A DNA stretch of 43,677 nt from an uncultured SAR86 cluster bacterium (lineage in GTDB: Bacteria; Pseudomonadota; Gammaproteobacteria; Magnimaribacterales; Magnimaribacteraceae): positions 1 through 43,677 of the forward strand of contig CALJGK010000042.1 of NCBI GenBank assembly GCA_938075195.1, given 5' to 3'. A program made the position numbers and the translations under genes. Below the pieces are notes generated by a model. It was not told where the DNA came from. It saw nothing but the letters and a program-made list of their open reading frames with translations, and ran no database searches. How positions within the stretch are numbered: the first letter of the stretch is position 1; the number at the start of each line of letters is the position of its first letter. Of this stretch, positions 8,615 through 15,143 are shown piece after piece.

Positions 8615-9886
8615 TTGAACGCATATAGACTGTTATTTTTCCTTACACTACTTAATTTACTTAATTTTGTAGACAGGCAACTAATTGCTAGTTTTTCTAA
8701 TTTTATTGTTCCAGATTTAGGTTTAACTGATACTCAATATGGTTTTCTGACTACGGTCCCTTTCATTATATTTTATTCGATAGCTGGCCTCTTTATGGGT
8801 GTGCTTGCTGATATGGTAAATAGACCAAAGCTAATTGCCTTTGGAGTGGTGATATGGAGTGTTTTCACTGCCTTAACAGGAGCAGCTAAAGGCTTTGTAA
8901 CCATGGCATTACCAAGAATGTTCATAGGAGTGGGTGAATCCATACTAACCCCTACATCAATGTCTCTCTTATCAGATTCTTTTCCAGCCAAAAGAATGGG
9001 GTTTGCTGCAGGTTTTTACTATATGGGCGTCCCAATTGGTGTAGGTGTCAGTTTATTAATAGCAGGTTATCTTGGGGAATCTTTGGGATGGAGAAACTGC
9101 TTCTATCTTTTAGGAGCAATTGGATTAGTCTTAGGATTATGCGCCCTGCTCTTTAAAGACAGAAAAAGAAAAAGTGATACAGATGGGCAAAAACAAAAAA
9201 CAGTCTCAAAAGAAAGCACAATAGAGATAATTAACACGCTTATTCTGGCCCTCAAAACATCTTCAGCTTTAAGATTTACGATTTTAGCTGGTGTCTTCTA
9301 CCATATCGTTTTAGGTGCATCAGGCTTCGAACAATTATGGTTAGTGCAAGAAAGAGGATTTGAAAGATCAGAAATAGCACAATTAGTTGGATGGATAGGA
9401 GTCTTTGCTGGTCTTGCGGGTAACCTGATCGGAGGAATACTTAGTGATTGGTGGCAAGAAAATACCAGTCAAGGTAGGCCTATGTTTTTGTTTTGGTTAG
9501 CCTTATTGACTCTCCCAATAGGGATCTACTATAGATTTGTTGAGCCTGGTTCGTTGGTCTTTTGGATAGGAATAGTCATTGGGTACTTTCAGCTAGGGTG
9601 CTTTTTCGGACCAACCTTCTCTACTGTCCAAGAATTAGTTCCGGATAATATCAAAGCAACTGTTGTTTCATTCTATATATTAACTCTAAACTTAATTGGT
9701 CTTACGATAGGATCACTGGGCGGAGGCTTCTGTGCTGATTTATTAAGATCTTCGGGTTCTGCTGAGCCTTATACTATAATGCTAGTGATATTTTCAGTAA
9801 TCAGCATAGTATCAATACCATGCTATTACTTGGCTGGTATGCAATACAAAGCAGACAAGTTAATTTTAGAAACAACATTTAAATAA
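8615..9886 (+). CDS. MFS transporter (spinster-like)
   Basis: About 424 residues from the TTG at 8615, chosen because AAAGGAG lies 7 nt upstream and because the first helix (LLFFLTLLNLLNFVDRQL) then starts directly, as is normal for this family. An in-frame GTG at 8525 would add thirty unlikely residues. NFVDRQLIASF and the loop-2 motif GVLADMVNRPKLIAFG are typical of the MFS_1/spinster group often annotated as hexuronate or aromatic-acid transporters. Twelve membrane helices can be counted, with a charged central loop (KDRKRKSDTDGQKQKT). The substrate is unknown. A likely regulator gene diverges upstream, and an MBL-fold hydrolase follows after 10 nt, so the pair may be co-transcribed. Confidence 0.87.
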   Translation: MNAYRLLFFLTLLNLLNFVDRQLIASFSNFIVPDLGLTDTQYGFLTTVPFIIFYSIAGLFMGVLADMVNRPKLIAFGVVIWSVFTALTGAAKGFVTMALPRMFIGVGESILTPTSMSLLSDSFPAKRMGFAAGFYYMGVPIGVGVSLLIAGYLGESLGWRNCFYLLGAIGLVLGLCALLFKDRKRKSDTDGQKQKTVSKESTIEIINTLILALKTSSALRFTILAGVFYHIVLGASGFEQLWLVQERGFERSEIAQLVGWIGVFAGLAGNLIGGILSDWWQENTSQGRPMFLFWLALLTLPIGIYYRFVEPGSLVFWIGIVIGYFQLGCFFGPTFSTVQELVPDNIKATVVSFYILTLNLIGLTIGSLGGGFCADLLRSSGSAEPYTIMLVIFSVISIVSIPCYYLAGMQYKADKLILETTFK

Positions 9887-9896
9887 GAGTAAATTC

Positions 9897-10571
9897 ATGA
9901 ATAATGATGATTTATATATTGAACAAATATTAGTAGGCCCAATGGAAAATTTTGTTTACTTAATAGGTTCAAAAAGCACCAGAGAAGTTACCTTAATTGA
10001 TCCAGCTTGGGATATAGATGGCCTTTTAGAGCATATCAATAAAAGAGACTTAAAACTTTCTTCAATTCTAGTTACTCACTATCACCCTGACCATGTTGGT
10101 GGTGGAATGGGTGGACAATCCATAGAGGGAGTTGCGGAAATATTAGAAAAAGAACCTGTAAAAATATTCGTAAACAAACACGAAGCTGAGGGAATGAAAA
10201 AAGTTACTGGCATATCTGATATAGATATGAATATTGTAGATTCTGGGGATCATCTTCAAATAGGTGGGAACGATATAGAGTTCTTACACACACCTGGTCA
10301 TACGCCTGGATCTCAGTGTTTTAAAGTCAATAATAATTTAGTTTCTGGAGATACTTTATTTGTACAAGGGTGTGGAAGAGTAGATTTGCCAGGTTCAAAT
10401 TCCGAAGATATGTTTCACAGCCTGAGAAAGCTCTCCGCTTTACCTGATGAAACTATTCTTTATCCTGGCCATCATTATAGTCCTCAAGAGTCTGAAACAA
10501 TGGAAAAAGTCAAACAGATCAATAGTTATCTTAGGATTGAAGATATAGAGATGTGGAAACAAATTATGTAA
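9897..10571 (+). CDS. MBL-fold metallo-hydrolase (glyoxalase II-like)
   Basis: 224 residues with a complete metallo-beta-lactamase metal set: HYHPDH at 61-66, the His of HTPGHTPGS, the Asp of SGDTLF, and a terminal His in YPGHHYS. The GDTLFVQGCGRVDLPGS block is typical of small glyoxalase II/thioesterase-like or persulfide-dioxygenase-like members. The protein should be cytoplasmic. It follows the MFS gene by 10 nt, which suggests that it processes whatever that carrier moves, but no substrate can be named. There is no additional C-terminal domain as in full glyoxalase II, so the narrower name is not used. Confidence 0.83.
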   Translation: MNNDDLYIEQILVGPMENFVYLIGSKSTREVTLIDPAWDIDGLLEHINKRDLKLSSILVTHYHPDHVGGGMGGQSIEGVAEILEKEPVKIFVNKHEAEGMKKVTGISDIDMNIVDSGDHLQIGGNDIEFLHTPGHTPGSQCFKVNNNLVSGDTLFVQGCGRVDLPGSNSEDMFHSLRKLSALPDETILYPGHHYSPQESETMEKVKQINSYLRIEDIEMWKQIM

Positions 10572-10715
10572 TTAGTTTGCTACTCTGCCTTCTTTCCATT
10601 TGTTCACAATTCCCCGAAATTTCAATGTAAACCAAATTGGTGTAACTGATAATGTTCACCACAATACGGTAATAACTAACAAATACAATCCTAGTATATT
10701 CGCCACAATAAACAT
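10572..10715 (-). pseudogene. possible decayed small membrane-protein frame
   Basis: Reading minus from the ATG at 10715 gives MFIVANILGLYLLVITVLW, then a TGA at 10656-10658, then in the same frame TLSVTPIWFTLKFRGIVNKW and seven more residues to a TAA. The first part is a membrane helix; the second is a basic, tryptophan-containing tail that looks coding. Changing TGA to TGG would restore one continuous small membrane protein. A further short frame upstream (ATG near 10760) may be an N-terminal part lost by a frameshift. It lies downstream of tRNA-Gly on the same strand. The evidence is compositional only; chance open frames are possible. Confidence 0.3.
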
Positions 10716-10844
10716 CAAGAATCCATACAATCTAGTTTTGCACTCAAGCTAGCAAGTATCATAATGTTAAATATGGCAAGTTTTAATCTGTGAACTGAGC
10801 AAGATTAAAAAGAGTGAGTTCAACATAGAGAGTCATCAAAAAGA

Positions 10845-10920
10845 TGGAGCGGGTAGTCGGAATCGAACCGACATCATCAGCTTGGAAGGCTGAGGTAATA
10901 AGCCATTATACGATACCCGC
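10845..10920 (-). tRNA. tRNA-Gly (anticodon TCC)
   Basis: The minus strand starts GCGGGTA at 10920 and pairs with TACCCGC near the 3' end. It carries GGTTCGATTCC as T arm and CTTCCAA as anticodon loop, giving anticodon TCC. The discriminator base is T and the 3' CCA is encoded (10845-10847), 76 nt in all. It stands alone, with its own -10 box just upstream. Confidence 0.95.
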
Positions 10921-10933
10921 TTAATGGGCTTGC

Positions 10934-10939
10934 ATTATA
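10934..10939 (-). promoter_or_regulatory. -10 box for tRNA-Gly
   Basis: A consensus TATAAT on the minus strand lies 13 nt before the first tRNA base, so transcription would begin a few bases upstream of the mature 5' end. No good -35 hexamer is visible. Confidence 0.5.
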
Positions 10940-11089
10940 CATAAAAACACAAAAAATTAGATTAGGTTCTTAAGGAAAGATTCATGAGCTAATCAAAGAC
11001 TGATAAATGATCTAATTTCGATTAAAACTTACCAAGTTTTTTATTCTCTGATATCTTATGTAAAAGTAAGAAAAAAAATTTAAGTCAAA

Positions 11090-11869
11090 ATGAATCAACG
11101 TGTTTTCTCCAAAGAATGGTCAGACTGGATCCTTGAAAATATTTCAAGAGGATGTGATTTAGATGACATCTACTCCATACTATTTAAGCAAGGTTTTAAT
11201 GAAAATGATATTGAAAAGGCTTTGAATTATTCTCCCGAAAAACAAAAAAGAATAAAATTAAACGAAGAAAGTCCTAAAGAAAAAAGAATTCAATCAAATG
11301 TAATAAAGTTTCAGGAATCATTTAAATCTATTCCAAAATATACGCAAAAAGGTTTTATAAAGACTACGATCGATAAAAGGGTTTTTAAAAAAATTACAGA
11401 TTTTTATCATGCCAATCAGAATTCAACAAAAACAGAGGTAGTTGCAGGTGATTTTGTTACTAATATAGATAAGAAAAGTACTCCTAGCAAAACTATCGAT
11501 CTACCCGATCTATTAAAAGATGAAATACATGCATCCCTTCTAAAAGACCTAGAACAGTGGTCATCTACAAAACTCCTGCCTACTTATGTCTATGGTATTA
11601 GGATTTACCAAAATGGAGCTATTCTGTCCTCACATAAAGACAGAAGAGAGACTCATATAATTGGGACTATAATCAACATAGATCAGGACTTAATCAATCA
11701 ATGGCCTTTAGAGATAGAAGATCATGATGGAGAAGTGCATAAAATATATCTAGAACCTGGAGAAGTCGTTTTCTACGAGAGCGCCACACTAATCCATGGC
11801 CGGCCAGATCCGCTAGAAGGGAAGTTTTTTAGTAACGTGTTTTGCCATTACATGCCTGAAATAAGTTAA
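11090..11869 (+). CDS. 2OG-Fe(II) oxygenase, prolyl 4-hydroxylase-like
   Basis: 259 residues. The C-terminal half has the facial triad of Fe(II)/2-oxoglutarate oxygenases: His182-x-Asp184 (SSHKDR) and distal His236 (LIHGRPD), with Lys245 in the place where prolyl hydroxylases bind 2-oxoglutarate. The context YGIRIYQNGAIL before the triad and FYESATLIHG around the distal His resemble P4H-like proteins. Residues 1-50 (ISRGCDLDDIYSILFKQGFN) form a small helical domain similar in look to a UBA-type fold, followed by a lysine-rich linker. The target could be a protein or a small molecule. The 3' end overlaps that of the convergent pcs gene by 4 nt. Confidence 0.77.
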   Translation: MNQRVFSKEWSDWILENISRGCDLDDIYSILFKQGFNENDIEKALNYSPEKQKRIKLNEESPKEKRIQSNVIKFQESFKSIPKYTQKGFIKTTIDKRVFKKITDFYHANQNSTKTEVVAGDFVTNIDKKSTPSKTIDLPDLLKDEIHASLLKDLEQWSSTKLLPTYVYGIRIYQNGAILSSHKDRRETHIIGTIINIDQDLINQWPLEIEDHDGEVHKIYLEPGEVVFYESATLIHGRPDPLEGKFFSNVFCHYMPEIS

Positions 11870-12564
11870 ATTTTCTCGACATATGTTCTTTTAAGAGTTG
11901 TATATATAAAATACAGATTAGAGGACAACCATATGTAATAATTTAAGTCTAAAGCATAAAGATCGTAATGCCTTTGATAAAGTATGATAGATGATGTGAT
12001 CATCCAAACGAGTAGAAAGAAGATTGTTAACTTTCTATGCTCTATCACTCTCATAGGGTGAGTAAATTTAAAAGGAATGAATGTTGCGATTGTTAACAAT
12101 ATGATCACTACCAAGTTAACTTCTTGGCTAGTTTGGACTAAATAAAAATAAAATAAAACTATATTCCATAAAGCCGGAAATCCTGAAAAGTAATAGTCTT
12201 TTGTTTTTAAGTCATTGTTAGCAAAAGTGTAGCAAGAAGAAGAAAGAATAATAAAAATTGAAATTAATTTAAAATCATCACTAATAAAATCTAGGGTATA
12301 TAAGACAAAAGCAGGAACAAATACATAATTCAAGAAGTCTATGATGTTATCGAGAACCTCTCCATTTATTTTAGGAGTGTATAACTTAACATCAGCCCAT
12401 CTAGCTAAAGTCCCATCAACCCCATCCACAAATAAGGCTAATGCCAAAAATATAAAGACAAATGTAATGTTGCCATTGACGGCTGCGTTTAGAGCAAGAA
12501 AACTTAAGAAAACACCAGAAACGGTGAAAAGATGAATGGTATAAGCAATAAGCGTTTTGCTCAT
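11866..12564 (-). CDS. pcs: phosphatidylcholine synthase (CDP-alcohol phosphatidyltransferase)
   Basis: 232 residues with about eight membrane helices. The CDP-alcohol phosphotransferase signature D(x)2DG(x)2AR(x)12G(x)3D(x)3D is intact: Asp47, Asp50, Arg55, Gly68, Asp72, Asp76. The start YTIHLFTVSGVFLSFLALNA and the NYVFVPAFVLY stretch after the motif point to Pcs, which joins CDP-diacylglycerol and free choline to make phosphatidylcholine in the inner membrane, rather than to the shorter PgsA or PssA proteins. It follows an NTF2-like gene by 6 nt. Phosphatidylcholine synthesis implies a choline supply from the environment; no choline transporter is in the window. Confidence 0.84.
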   Translation of the reverse strand: MSKTLIAYTIHLFTVSGVFLSFLALNAAVNGNITFVFIFLALALFVDGVDGTLARWADVKLYTPKINGEVLDNIIDFLNYVFVPAFVLYTLDFISDDFKLISIFIILSSSCYTFANNDLKTKDYYFSGFPALWNIVLFYFYLVQTSQEVNLVVIILLTIATFIPFKFTHPMRVIEHRKLTIFFLLVWMITSSIILYQRHYDLYALDLNYYIWLSSNLYFIYTTLKRTYVEKI

Positions 12565-12570
12565 TATGTA

Positions 12571-12993
12571 TTATTTGAGCTTATCTAACATCTGCCCCAT
12601 CTGTTGATGAAGCGTATTTACTGCCTGTAAAGGTCTTACAAGAACCTTAAATTCTATTATCTTATCGTTCTCATCCCACGTAATTAAGTCTATCCCATTC
12701 ACATAAACGCCGTTCATTTCTGTCTCAAACTCTAAACAAGCATGATTTCCGTTTACAACTTCTTTGATGTATTTGAATTTAGACTCTTTCTTTTCTTCTT
12801 TACCTTTTTTTTCAGCACTAAATACACCCGATGCTGCAGACAAATATAGCTTTGTTATCTCTTTGCCTCTTTGTGGCGTGTAAACAACTGGAGAATAGAA
12901 GACTACATCGTCATGGAGCAAGTCATCTAATTTGCCCGGGGCTTCTGAAGAATCCCCTTTCATTATGTCATGCCATTTTTCTATTGCATTCAT
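12571..12993 (-). CDS. NTF2-like / SnoaL-like protein
   Basis: 140 residues with the alpha+beta cone plan of nuclear transport factor 2-like proteins: an N-terminal helix (IEKWHDIM), the strand LLHDDVVFYSPV, a helix after PQRGKEITKLYL, then long strands ending ITWDENDKIIEFKVLVRPL. Proteins of this family act as small isomerases, cyclases or binding proteins; no catalytic set can be singled out. A lysine/glutamate stretch (KKGKEEKKESKFK, about 82-94) sits in a loop. It lies 43 nt after tRNA-Arg and 6 nt before pcs, so the tRNA promoter could also serve these two genes. Confidence 0.68.
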   Translation of the reverse strand: MNAIEKWHDIMKGDSSEAPGKLDDLLHDDVVFYSPVVYTPQRGKEITKLYLSAASGVFSAEKKGKEEKKESKFKYIKEVVNGNHACLEFETEMNGVYVNGIDLITWDENDKIIEFKVLVRPLQAVNTLHQQMGQMLDKLK

Positions 12994-13036
12994 TCACTAA
13001 TCCTTTATTTAATATAAAAACGTTTTCTTAATTTTA

Positions 13037-13113
13037 TGGCGGGGCTGGCAGGATTCGAACCTGCTACCTTCTAGTTCGTAGCCAGACACTCTATCCAAAT
13101 GAGCTACAGCCCC
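13037..13113 (-). tRNA. tRNA-Arg (anticodon ACG)
   Basis: The minus strand begins GGGGCTG at 13113 and closes with CAGCCCC, discriminator G and an encoded CCA at 13037-13039, 77 nt. The anticodon loop is CTACGAA, giving ACG, whose first base is normally converted to inosine. The T arm reads AGGTTCGAATCCT. It lies 49 nt after csrA on the same strand, as in the csrA-serV-argVYZQ neighbourhood of E. coli. Confidence 0.95.
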
Positions 13114-13123
13114 ATCAGAAAGG

Positions 13124-13129
13124 ATTATA
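13124..13129 (-). promoter_or_regulatory. -10 box for tRNA-Arg
   Basis: TATAAT on the minus strand ends 10 nt before the tRNA 5' base, in the csrA-tRNA gap. It suggests that the tRNA has its own start even if csrA read-through also occurs. Confidence 0.45.
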
Positions 13130-13162
13130 ACTCTTAATTACCGAACTTCGGAAAGAAGCTAA

Positions 13163-13330
13163 TTATTCTTCGTTAGCAATACGATCGTATATTTCTTCTC
13201 TATGGATTTTAACTTCTTGAGGAGCCGTTATACCTATCCTTACCTGACCTCCCCTAATATCAAGCACTGTTATCTTGATATCATCGCCGATGAACATTGA
13301 TTCTTCCGCTTTTCTGCTTAGTACTAACAT
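13163..13330 (-). CDS. csrA: carbon storage regulator CsrA
   Basis: A 55-residue frame reading [20 protein letters not shown] and onward, with [14 protein letters not shown] and HREEIYDRI. These are the beta-strand RNA-binding edges of CsrA/RsmA, including Leu4, Arg6 and Arg44, which contact GGA motifs. CsrA binds mRNA leaders as a dimer and represses or stabilises them, a global carbon-flux switch. The start has the ribosome site GGAGGG a few bases upstream. E. coli CsrA is 61 residues; the shorter C-terminal tail here is within family variation. tRNA-Arg follows directly. No CsrB/C-like sponge RNA with repeated GGA loops is seen in the window. Confidence 0.96.
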   Translation of the reverse strand: MLVLSRKAEESMFIGDDIKITVLDIRGGQVRIGITAPQEVKIHREEIYDRIANEE

Positions 13331-13401
13331 AAACCCTCCCCAGTAATTTATGAATATTTATTTACCTTAACAGCAAATTTTGGGAAGAAAAACTATTATT
13401 T

Positions 13402-13791
13402 TTAAGTTTTTATAAGAATTTGTTCAAGCTGGTCTAAAGAAGCAACCATACCTTGGCGGATAGCATCTGCAAAATTTGGGGGGTCTATTTCAGTACTCCA
13501 CTCAAATATAGTATTGTTGCCATCTTCATAGAGTTGAATAATTGCTAAATGATGGGCAATGGGCGCCATAGTTTCTATGGCAGAATAAGTGAGTTTCATT
13601 TTCGAATCATCACAGTCGATTATCTCCTCTACTAAATTACCTAAACCTGTCATTTTGAATATTCTCTTATTTCCATCAAGCTTGATACTTTCTACGCCTG
13701 GAACCCAATCACTTCTTGAAATATCACTGATTATTTCCCAAACCGAACTAGCTTCAGATTGAAAGACTCTTGTTTCTAGTATTTTTTTCAT
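13402..13791 (-). CDS. SRPBCC-family (polyketide cyclase-like) protein
   Basis: 129 residues with the START/SRPBCC pattern: first strand ILETRVFQSEASSVWEIISD, helix and DWVPGVESIKL, then alternating strands and a long C-terminal helix (FADAIRQGMVASLDQLEQIL). These small helix-grip proteins bind hydrophobic ligands or act as cyclases, dehydratases or chaperones; there is no basis for choosing here. Its start codon shares one base with the stop of the preceding secreted hypothetical gene (TAATG), so the two are almost certainly translated together. It is the last gene of the RimB-RimK/SDR group. Confidence 0.75.
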   Translation of the reverse strand: MKKILETRVFQSEASSVWEIISDISRSDWVPGVESIKLDGNKRIFKMTGLGNLVEEIIDCDDSKMKLTYSAIETMAPIAHHLAIIQLYEDGNNTIFEWSTEIDPPNFADAIRQGMVASLDQLEQILIKT

Positions 13792-14273
13792 TAATTTCTT
13801 ATTTTCTTAACTCTTATTTTGTTCTTCTTACCTTTTATCTTCAGAAACATGGATCCGAGAATTCCTGGTTTTAGTTCTACTCCATCGCCGAGATTAGGTA
13901 TGTCTTTTTTTCTAAGGTTCTCAATACTTCTCCACAATGATTTATCATTTAATTCAAAGATGAAGTCCCCTGCTGATAATCTAATACCATTTAAAATTAA
14001 ATTCTCATCAATAATTGTTCTTTCGGTTTTTAATATGATTTTAGTTTTCTCTGTATTAATTTCTTCAGGTTCTAAAGAATTTTTTTCTTCGAAGATTGCT
14101 ATATCCTCTTTGTTAACCAGAATCATTGAAGTATCTTCTTTAAAAAAGCTATCAAAACAAATCAATCTAGAATCGTCCTCTGAGATAAGAGTGCAATCTG
14201 CAATATTTTTTTCTTCTGGTGCTGATGAGAGAGAGAGTGCAAGCGAAGAAAAAAATATACCAATTTTATACAT
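13791..14273 (-). CDS. secreted hypothetical protein
   Basis: 160 residues. The first 18 (MYKIGIFFSSLALSLSSA) look like a Sec signal, so the product is probably periplasmic. After it comes DCTLISEDDSRLICFDSFF, with two cysteines (27 and 39) spaced as in many small gammaproteobacterial envelope proteins of unknown role that show a C...RLxCYD signature. The middle is rich in Glu and Lys; the C-terminus is strongly basic (KIKGKKNKIRVKKIRN). I do not recognise a named family. It shares single-base TAATG overlaps with both the SDR gene before it and the SRPBCC gene after it, an arrangement that ties the three together. Confidence 0.65.
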   Translation of the reverse strand: MYKIGIFFSSLALSLSSAPEEKNIADCTLISEDDSRLICFDSFFKEDTSMILVNKEDIAIFEEKNSLEPEEINTEKTKIILKTERTIIDENLILNGIRLSAGDFIFELNDKSLWRSIENLRKKDIPNLGDGVELKPGILGSMFLKIKGKKNKIRVKKIRN

Positions 14274-15133
14274 TAACTATTTTTTGCAGCTTCAGGAGCT
14301 TCAACATAATCTGGTACAAAAAAGTCTGGAGCTAACTCAGCAAATGGCACTTCAGCATATTGAGAAAAATCAGTCACTCCATTATCAGCCAAGAGATTAT
14401 CATCGATACAAAAATTACCTGTAAATTCTCTAGAATTTTTAGTAAGGATTACATGTGCAGCATCGGCCATTATTTCAGGAGATCTAGAAATATTCATTAT
14501 ACTATCTCCGCCCAGCGCATTTTTAATAGCGGCAGTAGCCACAGCAGTTCTTGGCCATAGAGCATTCACAGCCACGCCTTCTTCTTTAAATTCTTCTGCC
14601 ATTCCCAGCACACAGAGACTCATTCCAAACTTTGCCATAGTATAAGCAACGTGTGGACCGAACCATTTCGGATCCATATCTAAAGGAGGAGATAAATTTA
14701 AGATGTGTGGATTATCAGACTTAATTAAGTGAGGTAAACAAACCTTGCTCACCAAGAAAGTTCCTCTGGCATTTATTTGATTCATCAAATCATACCTTTT
14801 CATATCAGTTTGAAGGGTTCCGGTTAATTGAATTGCTGAAGCATTATTAATACAGATATCAATTGCTCCGAAGTGATCTAAGCCCTTATTAACAGCATTT
14901 CTAACATTTTCTTCATCTCTTATATCGCAAACTACAGGTAAAGCCTTACCTCCCACCTCCTCTATTTCCTCTGCGGCAGTATAAATAGTGCCTGGAAGTT
15001 TTGGATGAGGTTCGGCAGTTTTTGCGGCTAATATTACATTAGCACCGTCTTTTGCAGCCCTCTTGGCTATTGCCAATCCAATGCCTCGACTGGCTCCTGA
15101 AACAAACAATGTTTTATTTTTAAGACTATTCAT
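14273..15133 (-). CDS. HSDL2-like short-chain dehydrogenase
   Basis: 286 residues. The cofactor motif GASRGIG is at 13-19, NNAS replaces NNAG at 96-99, and catalytic Ser148, Tyr164 and Lys168 (HVAYTMAKFGM) are present. The segments AKTAEPHPKLPGTIYTAAEE and NLSPPLDMDPKWFGPHVAY are typical of the hydroxysteroid dehydrogenase-like protein 2 group, whose human member is peroxisomal and has an extra SCP2 domain that is absent here. A role in fatty acyl or sterol metabolism is inferred from that kinship. It follows the RimB-RimK gene by 10 nt and touches the next gene by one base. Confidence 0.86.
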   Translation of the reverse strand: MNSLKNKTLFVSGASRGIGLAIAKRAAKDGANVILAAKTAEPHPKLPGTIYTAAEEIEEVGGKALPVVCDIRDEENVRNAVNKGLDHFGAIDICINNASAIQLTGTLQTDMKRYDLMNQINARGTFLVSKVCLPHLIKSDNPHILNLSPPLDMDPKWFGPHVAYTMAKFGMSLCVLGMAEEFKEEGVAVNALWPRTAVATAAIKNALGGDSIMNISRSPEIMADAAHVILTKNSREFTGNFCIDDNLLADNGVTDFSQYAEVPFAELAPDFFVPDYVEAPEAAKNS

Positions 15134-15143
15134 ATTTTTCTCC

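Noticed and set aside
13819-14424. 201-codon plus-strand frame
   Set aside because: It is antisense to the secreted hypothetical and SDR genes, which have coupled starts and recognisable motifs; its own translation has no domain pattern.
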